Positions 10,467 to 21,236 of a stretch of 64,000 bases of DNA are shown piece by piece. The notes under the pieces were generated by a model. The model worked only from the letters and a program-made list of their open reading frames with translations. It was not told the DNA's origin and did no database searches. Origin of the DNA: Siphonodentalium dalli (taxonomy: Eukaryota; Mollusca; Scaphopoda; Gadilida; Siphonodentaliidae); NCBI GenBank assembly GCA_032622095.1, contig CP136064.1, positions 247,163,827-247,227,826 on the forward strand, in the 5' to 3' direction. How positions within the stretch are numbered: the stretch's first letter is position 1; the number at the start of each line of letters is the position of its first letter. The position numbers and the translations under genes were made by a program.

Positions 10467-13400
10467 ATGTTCTCAGACAGTGTGTACGCTACATGGGACA
10501 GCGCCATCCCGTCCATCTTACCGTTCACACACCCGTCATGCGCGTCCATCTTACCGTCCACACGTCCGTCATGTGCGTACTCGGTCCAGGAACCAATGGC
10601 TCGTCCACATCGGTCTGGTGTGCCAACAGGTAGTGATTCACTTTCAAAAGTTCAAACATAGACCATCTTCGTTCTATATCCATTATCTTCGGACACAGTT
10701 GTCCACTTTAGATATGAAACATTTCTCTCATATTTCAATGTTCTGCTGAATCTGCAATTCAATATATCGTACCAAAAACATCACTCACGATCCATCGCAT
10801 CACATTCTTTCACCTCGTGTTTCCTTTTTGATATACACCTCGCAGGGATGTGGCTAGAAAGTTCCCGTCGGGGGTGTCCACATCGAAATTTCCAATTGCA
10901 CCCCTTCCCTTGAACCAGATTAGAAGATTCGAATAATTGCACCTCCAGTTCGGTGACTCAGGCTTCAAACTGAAACCCCCTAAGGATGGACAACTTCCAA
11001 CAATTTCTCCCCATGTTGCCACCTTGTTATATTTCCCGAATGAAAGTGATTTTCTGTTCGCTGTCGATTCGAACAATATTCACATCGTTACATTCCCGAA
11101 TGGATATTGTCCATTAACTTAAGTTTCCAGATTTTGATGCAAGATATTTTATTTTCAGAATGCATAAAAACGCAGCAGCATACAGCTAATGGCTACACAG
11201 ATGGAAATGACAAGAGAGAGGTAACCGTGTCTCTTCACAACGCAGGACTGTGGAAGAAGTTTGATAAAATTGGTACAGAAATGATTGTCACCAAAGTAGG
11301 CAGGTATGTCGCCACCCTAGTATAATTTATAGGAATTTTTGGGATACATAAAATAATTGATATATATGATCGTAATTATTGAAATATAATATCTACTTTT
11401 GTTTGTACATGTATACACAACGAAGAAATAATTATATATGGTATAAATGTTACCGGTAATATGTTTGGGTAGTTAACCACTATATACAGATGACAGTTCA
11501 CCGACAGAAAAACAAATCTAGTGCCAAACAATGTTTATGGAGACGCACCATGACACATAAGATCGTGGAACTCAGTGGATTGATAAATACATATACTCGT
11601 GCATGCATTACGGATAGGGGTTCCACATATTTGCGATAACATTCTGTATAACGATTTATTTTTACAGGCGGATGTTTCCATCACTGTCCTATTCGATTGA
11701 TGGCCTAAATCCTACGACACAATACACCCTCTCAATCGACGTGACGCCAGAGGACGACTGCCGGTACAGATTTTACGATTCAGAGTGGTTAACTTCCGGC
11801 AAAGGCGAGGGCCAGGTTCCCATGACAACCTACATACACCCCGATTCCCCAGCACCCGGATCATTCTGGATGGGTAAGCCTGTCATGTTCCACAAACTCA
11901 AGCTGACAAATAACAGGAAATCGTCTCAAGGCAATGTAAGTACATGATATTTTGAACATTTGTTTTAGATTAAATAACTTTCACTGATTCCGATTGAATC
12001 GGTCATTGCTCTATTCTTATTCTCATGCACGTGCCCGTGCCATGAGAAATGCTGAAATAAGAGTGTCCTGTTTAATACTAACGGTCAATAGTGTATGGCC
12101 AATCCATCAGTACCATCTTTCCAATACAGTTATTTCAAGAAAACCATCACTCACGATGGAGTGGTTGGATGAACTTTGACGATGTTGCGTTCTACTAATG
12201 ACTAATTTACCAAAGGCTCTTTATTATATGATAACAAACTCCAAATATTCGTTTGGTAGAGACTGTTCCAAACAACTTTTGTTTCTCGTTACAGATCATA
12301 GTGAACACGATGCAGAAGTACAAACCTCGTCTCCACATCAACGCAGATATGCACACTGCGCATGCGCCAAGCAAGACCTTCACCTTTGCTGAGACCACAT
12401 TTATTCCTATCACCGCATATCAGAGCGAAGAGGTGCGTATCTACATATCTTAATCGAAAGTCTTTCACTGTTTATATGTATCATAACTGAAACAAGTTTG
12501 CTTGGCCAATAAGCTAAGTTAGTCTTAGTAAATTATATAGTAAATTATATAGTAAATTATATAGTAAATTATCTAGTAAATTATATAGTAAATTATAGTA
12601 AATTATATAGCTATAGCGATGCTGAAGTGAAACATGGATTCTGATAACAGATATGTAGGCAAACACACTCAGTCTAAATCAGCATTTTAAAGACAACATA
12701 TTACTACGTTAAAAAGTTATTAGACGACTTGTGTCACGAAAACCATTGATTTTGGACAACGTCGATGTCATGATTGTTAGCGGATCATGATATCGGCATT
12801 TTCCCAAATGTTGTACAGACTCTTAGAACTTGTCATGACGTACTTCGAATTCGTTTCAGATGACCAAGCTGAAGATTGACAACAACCCATTTGCCAGAGG
12901 GTTCAGAGAGAGCAAAGACGAAAGGTGAGCCTTGTGAACTTTAGATTTAGTCCTGATATTATTGTTGGAATAGTATGGCAATCGGAAAAGGTGATGTCCA
13001 TAAATTAAACAATTCCTTGGAACTAATTCTCGAACATATCAAACAGGATCAAACTGCCAGTTGTTAGTCACGTTATCGAATATCAACTTACTGAATTATA
13101 GTAATTGGCTTTGATATATATATATATTTTAAATGTTTTATATTAGATGATACAAAAAACAATTAAACATACAAGGATTATGCCACAAAATAACACGAAT
13201 GAACTCGGTTAAACTTTTAACGCCAGCCAGTTCTCCATAACTGACCTCTATTGTTCGAGTTGGGCTTCTGATGACTATTTCACATCTCACATTCAGACCA
13301 AAGGCGTGATTGAAATGAAATATTTTTTTTATTTTCAGTTCTCGGACAGTGACCAAGAAACGATCAAGATCAGAGTCTGTGGATAAAACAGGTATGCGTT

Positions 13401-14427
13401 AGATGTCCGATGTCCGCGACTGCAGATCTTGTTGATACACCTCTTGCTGACAAAATGAACTAAAAACCTGACGAATTCAAATTCTTTTGTCAAATTCAGG
13501 GAATAACGGATATATACTTTTTTTCGAATAATGTAAATGTATTTGTGGGGGCTAGAATACAAAATAAATCATCGCAATGGAACACTCCTTGTAGCGGAAG
13601 CATCACTAATATATAGACACAATTGTCCTGCAAGTAATCAACTTTCTTGTGGGGGTATGGTAACTCCCCGGTGTTCACAGTGGATTAATTTTAAACCTTC
13701 CAGCTATACCGTCTTACCCTATGTCTACGCGTTACAATTGAAATCCCGTAGGATAATATCAATCTTATTTTTTCACATTACAGCTATTTACACAGAGAGC
13801 AAAAGAAGAGTCATCGAATCTGACCACACACATCAATCGCAACAGACCTGTGCTTCACGCGATTCGACAACACCGTCTCAGCATTCACCGCCATGGACAT
13901 CTACGTGGGACAGCCGAATTCTTCCATCATTCGCAACATCATCATCCGCATTCCCCAGGACATACAGAGACTGCGATGACGATAGCAGATATATCGTCAA
14001 TTCCACGTATTCATCAAGGTTTCCATCAGGTCTCGCAAGAAACGAGTTTTTATTCCCACAGCTTTCAACGTTATGTGGATTGTCGACAAGAGAAATACAG
14101 GACATCAACCAACTGGAAACACATCTATTCGACATCTCAACGAACAAGGACGACATCAGCCTACCTACATGTATCACCGACGACGACGATTCAGAAATAT
14201 CACCCTATAGCCTGGTACCTACCCTCGGTATGTGGAGTTCCCCACCAGATTGTGACATCACCAAAGACTCACCCATCGACACCACAGAGAGTTACTGTTA
14301 TGGTGATATGAAAGAGAACGTGGGGCCATCAGAGGATGAGCTTCGATCGTCAGATAACTGTAACCAGGACATCCTTCGTGAAGCCATGGCAATAGTGCTC
14401 GCTCCCAGCGGATTCCCCTTCATCTAA
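10467..14427 (+). CDS. divergent T-box transcription factor, copy A (7 exons)
   Basis: Exons: 10,467-10,629; 11,159-11,303; 11,668-11,935; 12,295-12,432; 12,860-12,924; 13,339-13,391; 13,784-14,427. All junctions are GT-AG and in phase, giving 491 aa. The T-box spans ~76-260 and has both classical signatures: LW..F...GTEMIVTKVGRR and IHPDSPAPGSFWM, followed by FHKLKLTNN, QKYKPRLHI, AYQSEE and KIDNNPFARGFR. Introns fall at usual T-box positions (before RMFP, after QGN, after SEE). A basic run, KKRSRS, just after the T-box is a likely nuclear signal. The ~210-residue tail is Ser/Thr/Asp-rich and acidic, suggesting an activation domain. The region between KPRLHI and FTFAET is short, and I cannot place it in a named subfamily. 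The frame is open upstream of the ATG to the acceptor at 10,428, so the start may be further 5'. Confidence 0.9.
10846..11028. mobile_element. short insertion in intron 1 of copy A
   Basis: This stretch is absent from the same intron in copies B and C. Its left edge (GGGATGTGGCTAGAAAG, then GGGGGTGTCCAC) is a diverged match to the left end of the element at 41,941. It is a truncated or internally deleted copy of that family, inserted after A split from the B/C ancestor or lost from it. Confidence 0.6.
12528..12611. repeat. 14-bp tandem repeat (AGTAAATTATATAG) in intron 4 of copy A
   Basis: About six imperfect units of AGTAAATTATATAG in a row. Copies B and C keep only one unit at the same place (near 23,580 and 37,098), so the expansion is private to A. 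Confidence 0.9.
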
Positions 14428-14587
14428 GACACACCTAGCTTTGTTTCTTGCAATATTTCCAGCCACATAATTATACATTTTCCCGAAGAGAAGTCATTAT
14501 TCATGTTACTGTTCAGTTGTGCAATGTAATCGTTCACATTTTTGTACATGTAAATACACATTTATTGTTGTTATTGTTATAGTGCTG

Positions 14588-14593
14588 AATAAA
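14588..14593 (+). terminator. polyadenylation signal of T-box copy A
   Basis: AATAAA lies 161 bases after the stop codon, inside the block TTGTTATAGTGCTGAATAAATA. That block is conserved at the same place after copies B and C and after both relics. Confidence 0.7.
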
Positions 14594-14639
14594 TACTGTA
14601 ATCGCTAATTATTATTTGGATGACTTCATGCGTATGCGA

Positions 14640-15200
14640 TAAGCGTTACGAATCTGACCCTCGGGACAATAATGGGAAAACTGACAAACAATGCTTTTGA
14701 GATCGACACTGAAGTTCGACTAAAGAGCACCATTGTTGCCTTCCCACATTCTTATATTCATCGTATAAATTGGTATAATGGAACCAAACATCTTATTTGA
14801 TTTGTTCCAATAAATCATATATATATGTACAATGTGTGGATGATTTGACCTTGGGACTATTCCATCAAGTGCAACAAGTGTGGCATATGACCCGACGCTC
14901 AGTTTAGAGAGTAGAGTGGGCAGTGGATGGATTACAAAAAAAATTCTAATCGAAGAAGTGGGTATCCTTTCCTCTTAAACTGGGCTATAAGTACAACAAA
15001 GCACAACCAAATCCAAGATCCATGCCCAATGTACAAGCTGAAATGTTCTTTCGGACACAAAGTTAACAAATTTCCAAGTCAAACAAGGGCCGTAGCTCTG
15101 CTAAATATTAATGGACGAAAGCCGTAGTATGTGGATATCGTTTTCCCCAAACCTGTGCTATGACCATGGCAAAGGACAACGAAATCCAATAATAAAGACA
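14640..15200. repeat. T-box unit A, shared 3' flank
   Basis: Matches the sequence after copies B and C (26,290-26,960 and 39,840-40,480), including GATAAGCGTTACGAATCTGACC and CAAGTCAAACAAGGGCC. The short reading frames here are not conserved in a coding manner. The unit ends at about 15,200, just before the next relic. Confidence 0.7.
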
Positions 15201-15252
15201 CCCACAGCATAATGTTTGTTGTGTACGCGTTTTACACTAAGTCCAGAACAGA

Positions 15253-15447
15253 TGGAGTTCCCCACCAGATTGTGACATCATCAAAGACTCACTCATCGAC
15301 ACGAACGAGAGCTACTGTTATGGTAATTTCAAAGAGTTCGTGGGGCCATTAGAGGATGCCCTTCGATCGTCAGAGAACTGTAACTACGACATCCTCCGTG
15401 AAGCCATGTCCATATTGCTCGCTCCCAGCGGATTCCCCTTCATTTAA
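15253..15447 (+). pseudogene. relic of another T-box copy: last 64 codons of exon 7
   Basis: The frame from 15,253 to the TAA at 15,445 reads WSSPPDCD and continues to LLAPSGFPFI, the exact end of the T-box proteins (compare 14,233-14,427). It is still open, with about as many differences from A as from C. It is followed by the same 3' UTR, a polyA signal at 15,611 and 3' flank to about 15,800. No upstream exons are present, so it is a 5'-truncated tandem copy and not a functional gene. Confidence 0.85.
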
Positions 15448-15799
15448 GATACATCTATAGCTTTGTTTATTGCAATATTTCCGGCCACATGATTATGCAT
15501 TTTCCTGAAAAGAAAGTGATTATTCATACAACTGTTTATTTGTGCAATGTAATCGTTCGTGTTTCCATACATGTACATACACATTTATTGCTGTTATTGT
15601 TATAGTGCTGAATAAATAATGTAAACGTAAATTATCATTTGGATGACTACATGTATATTGCGATAAGCGTTACGAATCTGACCTTCTGGAGCATGCGAAA
15701 AACTGACAAACTATGGTTTCCGAGCGATCCTGAAGTTCGATTAATGAGTACCATTGTTGCCTTCCTACATTCTTATATTCATTGTATAATCTTATTTTG

Positions 15800-16580
15800 T
15801 CCAAAGGGTGATATTAATATTCAAACTGTTCGTTTACACTGCGGTTTACCAACACGAGTAGATGTTAGCACGAAATTACCATTGCTTTTCTTGTTATCAT
15901 ATGGAATCGTACTAAACCAGCCCAGAATCTTATAATACCAGCCCATATATATTGACAGGTTGCCAGTTACCGGTGTGACTAAAAACCGCCGGGACCAACC
16001 AGGAGCAGCTCGAAACTAGCCCGTGGTGTTTTGGTGGGATCTCAGGAAAACCCACACAAGATCGGTTGGGGCCGCGGTCACGTATATACGTGCCGATATT
16101 AACCCCTATCTTGCCAGACGAGTTCTGAACTTGTGCCATCAGTACTTTCATTATGTAAATATGTGTATGAATGCCGACATGTAGAAATTCGTATTAAATC
16201 ATCGCTGAGGAGGGCTATGTGACCCGTCCCTGTTGCAATTTTCAAGGACATGTTATTGTCAATACTGTTAATATTTTAATCTAATTTTCAGATCTTTTGA
16301 AATCGCAGCCAAACTGCCAAAGTTAGCAGAATCGATTAATTGCCCAAAATAATGCAGTCAACTAAAGTACCAAATTGCCCTAAACGTGTTATTTATCAAC
16401 ATTATGCTCAACGAAATATTTCATCTTTTTTCGTCAATTTGTTTTTCAGTATGCATCTACAAAGTCTTGTATTTCTACAAAGTCTTGTATTATCGTATAC
16501 AACGAGACGAAAAGAGACTTCGCGAACAATTCTAGGGCATGGCATCTTGGAAACTGCCATATGGAGGAGGTTACATCGAC
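15800..16580. other. unassigned spacer between unit A and the LINE tail
   Basis: No gene is recognisable. A stretch at 15,958-16,150 (containing GGTTGGGGCCGCGG) has weak resemblance to 8,480-8,640 and may be a dispersed repeat. 16,440-16,580 probably is eroded upstream LINE sequence. Confidence 0.4.
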
Positions 16581-16583
16581 AAC

Positions 16584-17445
16584 TCATTTAGGTATTCACC
16601 TCGATAAATATGACTTAAATTCTTCACTTTCACTAGACATATGTCAAACACTGAAAGGCACATCTTCTTCCTAACCAATGCCGGCATGTACGCTGGCGGG
16701 CTAACGCCTCTGAGTTGTCATAAAATACACAATTCAGTAGTGCTTCCAAGAACACTGTACGGCAGCGAACTACTTTGGGGCGTCTCAAAAAATTATGACA
16801 TTGATAGGCGAAAACTTAGTCTCTTTGCCACACTGTGTAGATTGAGTCACATCAAAACTGGGAAACAAAATTTTCTTCTAAGATTACACCGTTATATATG
16901 CTGGACACATATCCTAATCCAAATTCTTTCATCAATGAGATATTTGACATTCTTATTAAATACAACATGATAGATCATCTTAAGAATTTTGTTGAGGAAA
17001 GCAAATTCTCATCAAAACAGTCTTGGAGAAATATCGTCCGTTTATCTGTAAGAGCGTATGATGAAACAAAATGGCTCTCCACTATTAACTCTGAATTGTC
17101 CTTATCCAAATATGGTTCAATACAGTATAACCTAGCTCCACCCATGCTATGGAGAACATGTTAACTCTATCCCGATGAGAATTTTTTCAACCACATGTTA
17201 GCAAGGACAATTGCACATACTGCCTATGCAGCAAGACGCTGGTGTCTGTTGCCTTTGTGCGTCCAACTATTCTTGTTTAATTGAGCATATAATCTTACAT
17301 TGCAATTCTCTGTCAGCTCTCAGAAATGGAATATGGTATGGTATCATAAACGTATATGGAATTGAGGCCTTCATAATACTTGATGCATTGCCCCAAGCCC
17401 GGCAAACCATACAGATTGCCACATTTATGGGGTCACTTCCCATCT
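16584..17445 (+). pseudogene. LINE reverse-transcriptase C-terminal fragment, broken
   Basis: Translated pieces give HLGIHLDKYDLNSS, then GGLTPLSCHKIHNSVVLPRT with LYGSELLWGVSK, then WRNIVRLSVRAYDETKW, and finally CCLCASNYSCLIEHIILHC. This order (YLGI.LD thumb motif, VVLP..LYGSELW, terminal Cys/His knuckle) is that of the ORF2 C-terminus of non-LTR retrotransposons. At least two frameshifts and a stop at 17,162 break it. The left edge of the segmental duplication cuts through it at 16,961. Confidence 0.75.
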
Positions 17446-17620
17446 GAACTGACTGTATTTTCTCTCAGATCAACACTAGACTTCAGGTTCTTCACGAAAG
17501 CTGCAATTAAGCTATGGTGACAACACGGAATATTAATATCTTGGGTTTGTTTTATATAGCCCAAAACATAGTACATTGGAATAATGTGTGTATTATAACG
17601 AGTACGATTTGTGTGCTCGG

Positions 17621-17740
17621 TGAGAGAGAGAGAGAGAGAGAGAGTGGGAGGGAGAGTGTGCGAGAACGAGAGAGATAGAGAGAGAGAGAGAGATAGAGGG
17701 AGAAACAGACAGAGGGAGAGATATTCGGAGAGAGACGATG
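17621..17740. repeat. GA-rich microsatellite, unit B
   Basis: Imperfect (GA)n with interruptions, also present and longer at 30,795-30,953 in unit C. The Arg-Glu or Ser-Leu reading frames over it are artefacts. Confidence 0.95.
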
Positions 17741-17759
17741 ATTTTTAGGTGTGAGCGTG

Positions 17760-19700
17760 TGCGTATACAAGGGTGTGGCTAGGAGAGAGTATTCGTTGGT
17801 TTATTACTTGATTGTGATGTAATTTGTCCTTGTAATGTATACCATCTTGTAAATATGTTGACCTTCATGTGTCTATGTTTCCTATGTATATTTGTTTGTG
17901 TTAAATAACTCTTCATTTATGGAGGACAATTAAATATATATAAACAAGGGCTGTGTGAGCATTGTAAGTAATTTAACATTTTCTCTACTAAATAATTCCC
18001 TTATAGGTGAGCAATAGAGAAAAAGGACCACATTAAAGGAGTTTAATACACATGCATACAGAATCGATTGTTATACACCAATGGAAAGCTTACGATATGG
18101 CCGTTACTATTGGCCTTGTTGTACTGATCAAATCTGGTAAGAAAATGTTGAAATTCCTGTTTCCATATGCAAACTTGGAAAACGGGTACACCACAGAGTA
18201 TACTTGGCCTGGGTATGATTTGTTGATATATATATACTTGTATCAGAAGAACCTACATAGTGCTCCATCATCTGGTATGTTTCTAGGTCAAGCTCACACT
18301 TAAAGGTCAAGGTCATTCTGGAAAAGTTGAAAAACTGCATTTGTTTATTCTAAATCACACAACAATGTCATATTAATACAAATTGTTCTGTGTTATTGGA
18401 AGAAATAATATATCAATAAATAATCACTGATCAATTATGAACAAAATGGTGAGTTACATTCCAGTTAATGTGATATTTTAATCTCAGAAGGAGCTTCAAA
18501 ATAGGTGGGGGTTCTTTCACATTAGGGACATTATGTTCCCGAAAGCTACACATGTTTATGGGACTGAAGTGTATGATAAATGTCTTAGTGTTTTGGTGTC
18601 AAGTTAATTATGTATATCGGAAAACATTCCAATATCACAAAATCACATTCTTGAAAGTATACTTACACCCATATACTGACACCAAGGGATTTGGTTACTA
18701 TGGCAACGGGGACGCATACATTTGCTTTATGCTGATAATATATCTAAATGGAATGCCTCATCTTACTGTGAGTCAAGTTCTTTACACAACCAATGATCTT
18801 TCATGTCATGCACACAAGCACTTTATGTGAGGCCAAATTCACATTTAATAATTAATTGCGCTTAACCGCAATTCATGGTTAAATGTAACTAAACACCCCT
18901 GGTGAATAAATAGGTTTTATCCATAACTTAGCCTTAACTCATATTGACATATCATCTCTTGTTTTCATTGGTTTGGATGGGTATGGAACTTGCCCAACTT
19001 CTTTATCAAAATGGCTGACTCGCAATAGTATTACCTTCTGTTTTAGTCGGGGTGACTCGTGATAGCATTGTATTATCTTCTGTATTAGTTGGGGCTACTC
19101 GCGGTAGCATTACCTTCTGTATTAGTTGGGGCGACTTTGATTTTCTTCAATTTTCCAGTACACAGGCACACCATATGTGGGAAACAAGTCCTCAGTGACA
19201 CCACATTCGCGCTATATGACCATAGAAATACTATAGATCTGTGCAAGAGATGCTGATTTAATAAAAATCACTAGAGCTCAAAGACAGAGACACCAAAACT
19301 CCAGGAATGAGACACCAATTTTTGGGCAGGGATGCTGATAATATGAAAATATGTTTTTTTTCTCCCTGATTTAAGTCAACAAGTAAACCATATGAGGTAA
19401 GCACGCCCTCATGAAGTGACACCACATTCATGCTATATGACCATAGTGGCCCAAATTTGGGGCAAAAATACTTAAACAAATTATTAAAAAAAATACTAGA
19501 GTTCCGGGAAGGAGATATCAATTCTTTGGATATAGGGATTCTGATAATATGTAATTAAGGATTATCATTGTTGTACATATTCTCACAGTTGACTTTTGAA
19601 TACTCAGGCTAATTAAACAGGTTATAATTAGCCCAATGCTCCTCTTGTGTCGCTAGGTGATACACCAGGTCATGCCAATAGTTTAGGGGTAGGTTAGATA
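17760..19700. other. non-coding 5' part of unit B
   Basis: No gene seen. The short reading frames here are interrupted or shifted in the near-identical unit C (for instance by the 63-bp deletion opposite 18,620-18,690), which argues against coding function. Confidence 0.6.
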
Positions 19701-19704
19701 GTAG

Positions 19705-19876
19705 TTACAATTACGCTTAGGTGCAATTAATTGCGCTTAAGCGTAATGAATTCGCTTAAACGCAATTGATTGCGCTTAAGCGCAATTCATTACGCTTAAG
19801 CATAAATGCATAATTAATCAATGTTCAGATAATAAGTTCAACAAACGACCGTTTGTTGAACTTGTTATCTGAACAT
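19705..19876. repeat. GCTTAAGCGCAATT palindromic cluster plus 57-bp hairpin
   Basis: At 19,705-19,800 there are about six copies of a 14-18-bp self-complementary unit around CGCTTAAGCG, in alternating forms. Directly after it, 19,820-19,876 is a hairpin with ~26-bp arms (AATGTTCAGATAA ... TTATCTGAACATT). Unit C has both at 33,225-33,395. Confidence 0.85.
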
Positions 19877-21104
19877 TTGTCCACCAATGAACAGGAATCT
19901 TTCTGCACTTGAATAAACTTTTAGAACAAAATGGGAAAGTATATTTAGTAATGTAAGTGTTACGAACTAAGCTAAATATTCACATGCAAGGCCCCGGACC
20001 GCGATATAACAAAATCGAGCATAATTTGGACATTCAAACCCCCAAGTTATTTAAACAAGACTTTGATAGGCACAGTTGTCTGTCTTTTGAAAATCATAAA
20101 GAAGTGTTCAAAATGTGCCAAATTTATATAGTAGCATATTCTGGCATATTCACTAAAAAATAATGGATGCTATCACTATCTTTGAAATTGTGGAGTGAAG
20201 AGTAAATACTAGAATCAAAATTTTCTAAAGGGTGGGTGTGTTTGTAAAAACATTTACCCTGGTTTCTGTTACTATGAAAACATTACTCACATCACATCAT
20301 CGAGTGATTTGTTATAACAACAGGTCGATCCAGACGGTAATTGGTGTTTTCACAAGCATCAACCAATGATTACTGTTTTTCCAAGTCATCCTCGTCCAGT
20401 ATGGTTGTGAAAACAACTCCATGGAAGCCTGGATGAAGAATGGAGACCTGACAAGGAGTATACTTGTAAGTATATATGGGGAGACATATCTGGAAGATGG
20501 ATAATCTTGTTCATCTTCGTGACTACATATACAAGCATTCAATTACAAGAAGACATATAAAACATCGAGAAACATTTAAAATCGAGAATATATCGTGAGT
20601 ACTCGTGTATTGATTACATTTATCACGTGATTATGACGTATTCTGACCGAGACGGTGTCCGAACCCCGAATACTTTTGAATTTATACTTAAAAATGTCCG
20701 ATCTGTCACCACAGAACTGTTACCTGTACGTTTGCGATACCGAACATGCTGAGATCGAACCTATAAACACATTGTAGCATGTTTTGATGGACGACCCTCT
20801 CCAAACATAGTTTGTCGCACTGACTTTTCAGAAAGTTGAAAATTCAACTCCAATTCGAGATGCGAAGATTATTTCTTGACAGTTTGAATCACCAAGGGGT
20901 GCAATTGCCAATAAGCAGATACCCATATCAAAATCAACTAGGTACTTATCACTCGCGTTGACTTTTGAGATGCGTGTATTTTCAAGATTATTTTTTTTAA
21001 TTGATATCTCATTCTGTTCTATTTCATTTCAGAAACTAGCATCCACATCACAATCATGCTCTCAGACAGTACGTACGCTACGTGGGAGAGTACCATTCCG
21101 TCCA

Positions 21105-21236
21105 TCGTACCGTCCACACACCCGTCATGTGCGTCCATCGTACCGTCCACACACCCGTCATGTGCGTCCATCTTACCGTCCACACACCCGTCATGTGCGT
21201 CCATATTACCGTCCACACACCCGTCATGCGCTTACT
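21105..21236 (+). repeat. 33-bp coding minisatellite in exon 1 of copy B (4 units)
   Basis: Four head-to-tail units of CCGTCCACACACCCGTCATG plus 13 bases encode the 11-residue repeat PSTHPSCASIL/V. The array is in frame and lies before the T-box. Copy A has two units (10,526-10,575 region) and copy C has four (34,621-34,752). Confidence 0.95.

Noticed and set aside
13537-13783. Longer 5' extension of the exon-7 frame of copy A
   Set aside because: The acceptor at 13,783 and comparison with copies B and C show this part is intron.
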